NCBI GenBank assembly: GCA_035509275.1
Contig: DATJLU010000227.1
Span: 42,446 to 106,445 of the forward strand
Origin: DAHUYF01 sp035509275
Lineage (GTDB): Bacteria > Pseudomonadota > Alphaproteobacteria > ATCC43930 > CGMCC-115725
Length of the DNA stretch: 64,000 nt
Reading direction: 5' to 3'
Of the stretch, positions 17,249 to 23,857 are shown in pieces. Every line of letters begins with the position of its first letter. Within the stretch, counting starts at the first letter, position 1. Made by a program: the position numbers and the translations under genes. The notes below the pieces were generated by a model. The model was not told the DNA's origin. It saw only the letters and a program-made list of their open reading frames with translations, and did not search any database.

Positions 17249-18346
17249 TCACAGCAGCGCCAGCTGATCGCCCTTCTGCGGCGGACGGCGGAACTGGCTG
17301 GTGTCGAGGCGCGTGACGCTGCGCCGCTCGTTGAGGCCGAGGCGCCGACACGCCGTCGCAAAGCGCAGGCGCAGCATCTCGGCATAAGCGCCCGTGCCGC
17401 TCATGCGCGTGCCGAACTCGGAGCGATAGGTCTTGCCGCCGCGCGACTGTCGGATCAGCGACATGACATGCTTCGCCTTGCCCGGCGCATGCGCCTCCAG
17501 CCATTCCTCGAACAATGGGGTGAGCTCGAGCGGCAGGCGCAGCAGGATATAGCCCGCGCCGATCGCGCCGGCAGCGCGCGCCGCCTCGAGGATCGTATCG
17601 AGCTCGTGATCGTTGAGCGCCGGGATCATCGGCGAGGCGAGCACGGTCACCGGGATTCCCGCGGCGCTCAGCGCGCGGACGGTGTCGAGCCGGCGCGCCG
17701 GCGTCGCCGCGCGTGGCTCCAGATGGCGGGCGAGATCGCGGTCGAGCGTGGTGATGGAGATGGCGACGCTGGCGAGGTGTTTGGCCGCCATCGGCGCAAG
17801 AATGTCCATGTCACGCTGCACCAGGGTCGATTTGCTGACGACGCCGACGGGGTGATTGAACTCCTGCAACACCTCGAGCACCCCCCGCGTGATGCGGTAC
17901 TCGCGCTCGATCGGCTGATAGGGGTCGGTGTTGGCGCCGAGCGCGATGACGCTGCAGCGATAGCCCGGCTGCGACAGCTCGGCGCGTAGCAGCTCCGGCG
18001 CCGCGGTCTTGGCGAAGAGCCGGGTTTCGAAATCGAGCCCGGGCGAGAGGCCGAGATAGGCATGGCTCGGCCGCGCGAAGCAATAGACGCAGCCATGCTC
18101 GCAGCCGCGATAGGGGTTGACCGACTGCTCGAAGGGGACGTCCGGCGAATCGTTGCGCGCGATGATGCTGCGCGAGCTGTCGATCGTCACCGTGGTGCGG
18201 AGCGGCGGCGGGTCCTCCTCCGCCTCGGCTTGCGGCTGCTGCCAGCCATCATCGATGGCGACCCGGCTCTCGCGATCGAAGCGCGGCGTCGGATTGCCGA
18301 TGGCACCGCGGCCCTTGCGCGGACGAGAGGGCAGGCGATCGTCCAT
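17249..18346 (-). CDS. PA0069-family radical SAM protein
   Basis: Product of 365 residues. The [4Fe-4S]/SAM motif is CEHGCVYC (C-x3-C-x2-C) near residue 85, directly preceded by VNPYRG, the signature of the SplB-like/PA0069 family. A TIM-barrel core follows, with GANTDPYQPIER and SKSTLVQRDMDIL. These proteins resemble spore photoproduct lyase, but their reaction is unknown. A 34-residue charged N-terminal extension begins MDDRLPSRPRKGRG, normal for the family. Confidence 0.88.
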   Translation of the reverse strand: MDDRLPSRPRKGRGAIGNPTPRFDRESRVAIDDGWQQPQAEAEEDPPPLRTTVTIDSSRSIIARNDSPDVPFEQSVNPYRGCEHGCVYCFARPSHAYLGLSPGLDFETRLFAKTAAPELLRAELSQPGYRCSVIALGANTDPYQPIEREYRITRGVLEVLQEFNHPVGVVSKSTLVQRDMDILAPMAAKHLASVAISITTLDRDLARHLEPRAATPARRLDTVRALSAAGIPVTVLASPMIPALNDHELDTILEAARAAGAIGAGYILLRLPLELTPLFEEWLEAHAPGKAKHVMSLIRQSRGGKTYRSEFGTRMSGTGAYAEMLRLRFATACRRLGLNERRSVTRLDTSQFRRPPQKGDQLALL

Positions 18347-18415
18347 GATCGGGAATGTTATCCCGGAGCTCGGAACATATCAAGAACTCAGTGCCGGATG
18401 CTGGGATCAATGCCT

Positions 18416-18533
18416 TGCGTCCTTCGACAGGCGCGCTCTGCGCGCCAGCTCAGGATGAGGCTATTTTCTTTGTGCCATCAAAGTCCTACCTCATCCTGAG
18501 CTTGCGCCCGCAGGGCGCATGTCGAAGGACGCA
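18416..18533. repeat. 118-bp inverted repeat ending in TGCGTCCTTCGACA
   Basis: The outer arms TGCGTCCTTCGACA and TGTCGAAGGACGCA are perfect inverse complements. Inner arms CTCAGGATGAGG and CCTCATCCTGAG are also perfect, and each side has its own small GC hairpin between the outer and inner arms. The central 24 bp are AT-rich. It lies upstream of the radical SAM gene and the IS element. Nothing else but a weak promoter-like site was found in 18347-18669. Confidence 0.85.
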
Positions 18534-18569
18534 CCTTAGGATGTGCAGCGCGTCCCCCGGCGCCCGACC

Positions 18570-18597
18570 TTTACACCCGACCGAAACCCGTGATACC
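18570..18597 (+). promoter_or_regulatory. Weak sigma-70-like promoter before the IS insertion point
   Basis: TTTACA (18570-18575) and GATACC (18592-18597) are spaced by 16 bp. The -35 box matches five of six consensus bases, the -10 box only three. Transcription would start near 18604, just before an ATG at 18608 whose frame is cut by the IS at 18669. Confidence 0.3.
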
Positions 18598-18741
18598 TAA
18601 CCCCGCCATGATCCGCTCGACCCAAAAGCGCAAAACCGCCCTCAAGACTCCCCCGGGAGGCTTCGGGATGGCGATTATCCCGAACTTGACTTACTTGTAA
18701 TGTCATGGCACTATGGCTCCGTTCTCTAAGGAGTTCGGGCC

Positions 18742-19638
18742 ATGGCCGCCAAGCGCATCCATCAGATGACCATCAAGGAATGGGAAGCCGCCTTCCCCGA
18801 TGAGGATGCCTGCGCTGACTATCTGATGCGCCACCGTTGGTCCACGGTCATTCGCTGCCCCCGCTGCGGGAGCGTCAATATCGGCGCGGTCTCGACCATG
18901 ACCTACCGCTGGCAGTGCTATACTTGCGCTCCCGATACGTCCTACCGGTTCTCCCACATAACCGGGACCATCTTCGAGAACACGAATAAGCCGTTGCGGG
19001 ACTGGTTCCGCGTCCTGCACATGATGGTCACCAGCAAGAAAGGCGTTTCGGCTCTTCAGGTTCACCGAACGATGGGATTCGGCTCCTATAAGACGGCTTG
19101 GTACATGTGCCATCGCATCCGGGCCGGTCTCGGCAATGAAGAGTTCCGGCGGCTGGTCGGCATCGTGGAAGTCGATGAGACCTATATCGGCGGCAGCACC
19201 AGCAACAAGCATGGGCCACGCGGTAAGCGCGGGCGCGGGACGAAGAACAAGGCCATCATCATTGGTGCCGTGCAGCGGAAGGGGCCGGTTGTCGCCCGCG
19301 TCATCGCTAGGGCGGATCTGAAAACCCTCACCCGGTTCGTTACCGAAACTGTGTCGCACAAGGTCAGCCTGATCGCGACCGATGAACACATGGGCTACCG
19401 TGCACTGCCCAAGCACCTGCCCCACGGCTCCGTGACGCACAGCGCTGGCGAATACGTTGTCGGAGCGATCCACACCAACACCATCGAAGGCTTCTGGTCG
19501 CTGATTAAGCGCGGCGTGGTCGGCACCTATCACAAGGTCAGCAAGAAGTACCTGCCGCTCTACGTTGCCGAGTTTCAGTTCCGGTATAACAACCGCGAGA
19601 ACCCGGATATTTTCGGAGAGGCGGTCAGAGGATGCTGA
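18742..19638 (+). CDS. IS1595-family (ISXO2-like) transposase
   Basis: Product of 298 residues. An N-terminal zinc ribbon (CPRCGS ... CYTC, about 40-61) precedes the ISXO2-like DDE domain: Asp in GIVEVDETYIGG, Asp in LIATDEHMGYRAL, and the third acidic residue in HTNTIEGFWSLIKRG. The C terminus EFQFRYNNRENPDIFGEAV is intact for this family. ATG 18742 follows AAGGAG. It appears full length with no frameshift, so the element may be active. Confidence 0.93.
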   Translation: MAAKRIHQMTIKEWEAAFPDEDACADYLMRHRWSTVIRCPRCGSVNIGAVSTMTYRWQCYTCAPDTSYRFSHITGTIFENTNKPLRDWFRVLHMMVTSKKGVSALQVHRTMGFGSYKTAWYMCHRIRAGLGNEEFRRLVGIVEVDETYIGGSTSNKHGPRGKRGRGTKNKAIIIGAVQRKGPVVARVIARADLKTLTRFVTETVSHKVSLIATDEHMGYRALPKHLPHGSVTHSAGEYVVGAIHTNTIEGFWSLIKRGVVGTYHKVSKKYLPLYVAEFQFRYNNRENPDIFGEAVRGC

Positions 19639-19716
19639 CCAGTAGCCGGTCAGGGCTAGACTAGCACCATGAAATAGAAGCCAAGCCCCTATCACGCCAA
19701 CTGCAATGCAGGTGAT

Positions 19717-20433
19717 ATGAAGCCACGAACATTTATTAGCCTTGTTAAGCGACGCGGCGAGAGCGCCAAGACCGGGAAGCATCAGCAAAAAACCGGCTAT
19801 CGACGCGCCATATCCATAGTATGTGGATGGTATGCCAAGTACGTAAACTGGACGGCACTGGCTACTTGCGTCATAGCAGCGGCGACGATTTATGGCGTCA
19901 TCGTCGCCGCTGGAACGTGGCACACCATCGGCGATCAGCTGGCCCAGATGCAGACCGACTCCGCCAACGCCCACCAGCAAATGCTCGCCACGCTGAGGCC
20001 GTGGGTACTGGTCGCTGATACGCCAACGGTCGGCACCGTCAGTAGCGGCGCCCCCGCGTCCGCAATCACTCTCGCAATTACCTACAAACTGATAGGCCAA
20101 TCCCCGGCTGGTAACGGCAAAGTCATTGCGTTTCTTTTGCGGGACACCAGAGGATTTTCCGAGACCGAATACGTCAAAGACGTTGAAGACGTTAATGACC
20201 CGCAGCGGAGTTGCCCGGAGGCGGTGAAAAATAATCAATGGGTCCCATTCAATGCGTTTTCCGAGCAGCCTCAAATAGTCACCGCTAGCGGCACCGGTCC
20301 TTATGTCTTGGTCTGCGCACGTTACGACTGGTCTCTCGATCGAAGAAGCCATGGCATCTTGGTCATGCTCTACCGATTGATCGGTAGTTCCGAGAAGCCC
20401 AGCCTGGACTTGCGCGCCAGTTACGCTGGTTAA
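19717..20433 (+). CDS. IS passenger gene, single-pass membrane protein of unknown function
   Basis: Product of 238 residues: a Lys/Arg-rich cytoplasmic N terminus (1-40), one membrane helix (about 46-66, LATCVIAAATIYGVIVAAG), a short helix HTIGDQLAQMQTDSANAHQQ, then LRPWVLV and a soluble domain of about 150 residues. The helix-then-RPWV layout is common in unnamed bacterial membrane proteins. AGGTGA lies just before the ATG. It lies inside the inverted repeats and runs in the same direction as the transposase. I do not recognise a function. Confidence 0.6.
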   Translation: MKPRTFISLVKRRGESAKTGKHQQKTGYRRAISIVCGWYAKYVNWTALATCVIAAATIYGVIVAAGTWHTIGDQLAQMQTDSANAHQQMLATLRPWVLVADTPTVGTVSSGAPASAITLAITYKLIGQSPAGNGKVIAFLLRDTRGFSETEYVKDVEDVNDPQRSCPEAVKNNQWVPFNAFSEQPQIVTASGTGPYVLVCARYDWSLDRRSHGILVMLYRLIGSSEKPSLDLRASYAG

Positions 20434-20621
20434 TCCATCGGCGAGCGCGCACCCGCCGAAAGCGACAACCAAGCAGGGGACAGCCGCCAATAGGAGGACT
20501 AGCGAAAGGTGAGAGCCGGCCTGTCGGAGCCATTTGTAACAATGACTCCGAAGAAAGTCAAATCCGGGCCAATCGCTTTCGGGATCGCCCTGCGCTGAGA
20601 CGTTCAAGCAGCAACATCCCC

Positions 20622-20652
20622 AAGGCCCCGCCGGAACCGGACGGGGCCTTTT
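20622..20652 (+). terminator. Rho-independent terminator just outside the IS right end
   Basis: AAGGCCCCG pairs with CGGGGCCTT around an inner CCGG/CCGG hairpin with an AA loop, followed by TTTT. It lies 37 bp right of the target duplication, with no intact gene reading into it, and 44 bp before asd. It presumably ended a transcription unit that the IS has now split. Confidence 0.8.
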
Positions 20653-20695
20653 CGTTAGCGGCGCTCGTCTCCGGCTTCTCTAGAGGAGAACGCGC

Positions 20696-21715
20696 ATGCA
20701 ACCCCTGTCCCGCCCACCCGTCATTGCCATTGTCGGCGCCTCCGGCGCCGTCGGCGTGGAGTTGCTCCATTGTCTCGAGCGACGCCGCTTCCCCGTAGCG
20801 GCGCTTCGCCTCTTTGCATCGCCGCGCTCGGCCGGCCGCACGCTGGCTTTCGCCGGCTGCGAGCTGCCGATCGAGACGCTCGGCGAGGACAGCTTTGCCG
20901 GCGTCGATCTCGCGCTCTTTTCCGCCGGCAGCGAGGTCGCGCGGCGCTTTGCCCCACGGGCGGTCACCGCCGGCGCGGTGGTGATCGACAATTCCTCGGC
21001 CTTTCGCCGCGACGCCGCCGTGCCGCTGGTGGTGCCGGAGATCAACGGCGCGCACATCGCCGCGCATCGCGGCATCATCGCCAACCCCAATTGCGTCGCC
21101 ATCACCGCCGCCTTGCCGCTCTGGCCGATCCACCGCGTCAATCCGATCGCGCGCATCGTGCTGGCGAGCTATCAGGCGGCCTCGGGCGCCGGCGCTCAGG
21201 CCGTGGCGGAGCTGCTGGACGCGACGCGGGCCTATCTCGACGGGCGCGAGCATGCCCCCCGCGTGCTGCTCCATCCGGCCGCCTTCAACCTCTTCAGCCA
21301 TGACACGGCGATCGATCCCGCGACCGGCTACAACGTCGAAGAGACCAAGGTGATGGCCGAGTTGCGCAAGATCTTCGCCGCTCCCGATCTCCGCGTTGGC
21401 GCGACCTGCGTGCGCGTTCCCGTGTTGCGCGCCCATTCGGCGGCGATCACCATCGAATGCGCGCGACCGATCTCGCCGGAAAAAGCGCGCGCGCTGCTCG
21501 CCGCGGCGCCCGGAATTCGCGTTATCGACGATGCCGAGCGCAACCATTTCCCGATGCCCAAGGACGCCACGGGGCAGGGCGACATCCTGGTCGGTCGCAT
21601 CCGCCGCGATCTCAGCGACGACAGCGGCCACTCGCTCGCGCTCTTCGTCTCCGGCGACCAGCTGCTCAAAGGCGCCGCCCTCAACGCGGTGCAGATCGCG
21701 GAGCATCTGCTGTAG
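20696..21715 (+). CDS. asd: Aspartate-semialdehyde dehydrogenase
   Basis: NADP enzyme of 339 residues making aspartate semialdehyde for lysine, threonine, methionine and diaminopimelate. The dinucleotide motif is IVGASGAVG (12-20), the catalytic Cys133 is in IANPNCVAI, and ASYQAASGAGAQAV plus the later GATCVRVPVLRAHS with substrate Arg and His are present. AGAGGAGAACGCGC precedes the ATG. It stands alone behind a terminator, so it likely has its own promoter in 20653-20680, though I see no clear one. Confidence 0.94.
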   Translation: MQPLSRPPVIAIVGASGAVGVELLHCLERRRFPVAALRLFASPRSAGRTLAFAGCELPIETLGEDSFAGVDLALFSAGSEVARRFAPRAVTAGAVVIDNSSAFRRDAAVPLVVPEINGAHIAAHRGIIANPNCVAITAALPLWPIHRVNPIARIVLASYQAASGAGAQAVAELLDATRAYLDGREHAPRVLLHPAAFNLFSHDTAIDPATGYNVEETKVMAELRKIFAAPDLRVGATCVRVPVLRAHSAAITIECARPISPEKARALLAAAPGIRVIDDAERNHFPMPKDATGQGDILVGRIRRDLSDDSGHSLALFVSGDQLLKGAALNAVQIAEHLL

Positions 21716-21743
21716 CGGCTGTCACGGCAGCTCAACCCGCCGG

Positions 21744-22469
21744 TCACAACGGAAAGGCGAAGGTGAGGCCGGCGCGGACCTCGCCGACGGAGTTGCCGCC
21801 GACGCGCGCGCCGCGCAGACCGGCATCGAAGGCGAGCGTATCGCTCACCTGCCAGATCGCGCCGATGAGCAGCGAGCGCGTGTCGACGCCGCCGAAGTCC
21901 CGCTCGCCGAAAATCTCCGCGACCGGGCGCACGGGCCATTGGCGCGGACCCTCGACAATCGTGCCGAGGAAGAGATCGCCGTGCTGCTCGCGGGTCACGG
22001 AGGCGACGACATTGAAATGAAAGGTGAGCGAACGCCATTCCTGCGAAATGATGCCGGCGACGCTGCCGCCGACGCCGTTCTCGTCGCCGATCCCCGGTGG
22101 CAGCAGGTCGAGCTCCGTCGCGACGCTCGGCCCCGCCTGCTGCTGCAACACGCCTTCGCGCAGCACGCCTTTGAGGTGGAGAGCGTCACCCACAAAGGTC
22201 GAGCCGGTGTCGGAGGGCGCCAGGGCGTGACTGGCGCTGCCCTCGATCCCCGTCTCCCACCGCGGCGCAACGCCGTAGTTGAGCTCGAGGGCCGGCGCGA
22301 CCAGCGCGTGCTCCGCGCCCTGCCGCAAATACCCCACCGGCCCGAGCTCCACTTCCATATCTCCGGTGTCGGCCACCGAGGCGTCGGTGCCGTCGAACGG
22401 GCGAAAGGCGAGCGCCGGCGCCGGGCCGAGCCCCGCGAGGAAGAGGATTGCTGCGGCCGCCCGTCTCAC
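21744..22469 (-). CDS. Putative outer-membrane beta-barrel protein
   Basis: Product of 241 residues. The signal peptide is about 1-21 (LFLAGLGPAPALA). The mature part alternates polar and hydrophobic residues in short stretches (for example MEVELGPVGYL, VAPALELNYGVAP, SLTFHFNVVASVT, LTFAFPL), as in transmembrane beta strands; the protein ends in such a strand, as barrel proteins do. It overlaps the upstream beta-propeller gene by 4 bp, so the two are co-translated. Function is unknown; position opposite a copper ATPase suggests, but does not prove, a metal link. Confidence 0.55.
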   Translation of the reverse strand: MRRAAAAILFLAGLGPAPALAFRPFDGTDASVADTGDMEVELGPVGYLRQGAEHALVAPALELNYGVAPRWETGIEGSASHALAPSDTGSTFVGDALHLKGVLREGVLQQQAGPSVATELDLLPPGIGDENGVGGSVAGIISQEWRSLTFHFNVVASVTREQHGDLFLGTIVEGPRQWPVRPVAEIFGERDFGGVDTRSLLIGAIWQVSDTLAFDAGLRGARVGGNSVGEVRAGLTFAFPL

Positions 22470-23467
22470 GGCGCCGGCCGGAAGACCCAGATCGCCGCCG
22501 GTGTTGCGCTCGCCACGATGCCGCCGGACGCGCGCACGCCGACGAAAAGCCGGTCGAGCTCGGGGACGAACAGCGAGGTCCGCGCACCGGAGCTCGTCGG
22601 CACGCGCGCCAATCGAACGTAGCCCTCGGCTCTGCGCTCCAGCACGTCGACCACGCCCTCGCCGCAGCTGACATAGAGCCGGTGGCGTCGTGCATCGACG
22701 AAGACATCGTCCGCGTCGCCACAGACCTCGATGCTGGCAAGCGCACGGCCGTTCGTGGCGGAGAGCACGGCAAGCCGCGGCGGGTTCCGGAACACAGAGA
22801 TGATGTGCGCTCCGTCATCCCCAAGCGCCATCGGGAAGTTGGCGCGGCCATCCCGCGTCGGCCAGCTCGCCACCTGCTTCTGCGCCGCGCGGTCGAGCAC
22901 GGCGATCTGCCGCTCGTCCGGGACGTTCACGTAGATCCGGTCGCCGGCGGGCGCGAGCTGGAAGGCCTCGGGATGGCCACGGAGCTTGATGTCAGTGCGC
23001 CTCTGTCCGCTGGCGGCGTCGAGCACGGCGATCCCGCCGGAGCCATAGCCGACGAAGACCTGTCCCATCTTGGCGTCCACGCGGATATTGTCCGCATCCT
23101 TGCCAAGATCGACCGTTCCGGCGGGCGTGTAGTCGCCGCCGCGAAAGAGGCGCACCGAGCCGTCCCTCGCGTTGGCGACGTAGAGCATGCCGCTGGCAGC
23201 GACGTAGCCGACGCCCTGCGGCTCCTTCAGGTCGGAAATTGTGCGGATCGTCTTCTTAGCTTTGATGTCGACCACGCCGACGCTGTCGTTGCCGAGCTCG
23301 GCGACGAAGAGGCGCTGACGTGCGGCGTCGAACGCCATGTGGTCGATTCGCCCCGAGACGTCGCCGAGCGGGATCTTCGCTTCGAGCACCAGCGGTTGTT
23401 CCGCCGGGGCGGGCGCCGCGAAGGCGAAGGCCGCGGCCAGGGCAATGGCGATGCAGGAGCTTCTCAT
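22466..23467 (-). CDS. Secreted YncE-like beta-propeller protein
   Basis: Product of 333 residues with a signal peptide (MRSSCIAIALAAAFAFAAPA). Repeating units of about 40 residues follow, each with patterns such as RLFVAELGNDSVGVVDI, MLYVANARDGSVRLF, RIYVNVPDERQIAVLD and RLYVSCGEGVVDVLE: the YVTN/YncE seven-bladed propeller. GAGGAG lies 6 nt before ATG 23467. Such proteins are periplasmic binding or scaffold proteins. It forms an operon with the barrel gene and is divergent from the copper ATPase across 390 bp. Confidence 0.8.
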   Translation of the reverse strand: MRSSCIAIALAAAFAFAAPAPAEQPLVLEAKIPLGDVSGRIDHMAFDAARQRLFVAELGNDSVGVVDIKAKKTIRTISDLKEPQGVGYVAASGMLYVANARDGSVRLFRGGDYTPAGTVDLGKDADNIRVDAKMGQVFVGYGSGGIAVLDAASGQRRTDIKLRGHPEAFQLAPAGDRIYVNVPDERQIAVLDRAAQKQVASWPTRDGRANFPMALGDDGAHIISVFRNPPRLAVLSATNGRALASIEVCGDADDVFVDARRHRLYVSCGEGVVDVLERRAEGYVRLARVPTSSGARTSLFVPELDRLFVGVRASGGIVASATPAAIWVFRPAP

Positions 23468-23793
23468 GCATCGCTCCTCTTTTGCCGGAGCGGCGCAGCG
23501 GCGGTGCCGATGTGCTGATGAAGCCTTTCTGGGGAGACGCGGATCCAGCAATCGTCCATGGCTCAGCCCTCGCTCGATGCGAGTGATGAGCAGACTTGGA
23601 CGGCACGCCGTCTTGGGAAAGCCGGGAGTCTGCGAACCCCGACGAGAAAAACATATCCCTCGCGAGAATGGGTTTCAAGGCATCGGTTTTCTCGCCTGGG
23701 TCTGAAATCACCTCACAGCGCAGCTGCGTCTTGACCCAGCGCAGCGGAGCGGCCAGATGGAGGCGGCAACAGAGATCGGTTCCGGCCCCGCTA

Positions 23794-23813
23794 ACCTTCC
23801 AGCTACTGGCAGC
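23794..23813 (+). promoter_or_regulatory. CueR-like (MerR-family) operator candidate
   Basis: ACCTTCCAGCTACTGGCAGC has the left half and spacing of copper-responsive MerR operators (ACCTTCC ... GGAAGGT), but the right half is degenerate. It lies 45 bp before the start of the copper-type ATPase. Elsewhere in the 23468-23857 gap there is a palindrome GACGGCACGCCGTC at 23599-23612 and no gene. Confidence 0.35.
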
Positions 23814-23857
23814 TTGGCGTTCGAATTCTTCTCGACATCTCGACCGAGGACTCCTCT

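Larger units (their letters stand above)
18670..20577 (+). mobile_element. Complete IS1595-family insertion sequence with passenger gene, 1908 bp
   Basis: The left end begins GGCGATTATCCCG and continues to TTGACTTAC (18670-18694). The inverse complement of the right end (20553-20577) begins AGCGATTGGCCCG and ends TTTGACTTTC; about 18 of 25 positions match. The element is flanked by the perfect 8-bp direct repeat TTCGGGAT at 18662-18669 and 20578-20585, the duplication length expected for this family. It carries a full-length transposase and a second gene on the same strand. Base composition is lower in GC than its surroundings, consistent with recent arrival. Confidence 0.88.

Noticed and set aside
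18703..20607. A 634-codon open frame on the minus strand covering the whole IS element
   Set aside because: It is antisense to a clear transposase, crosses both IS ends and the target duplication, and shows no family motif over most of its length.
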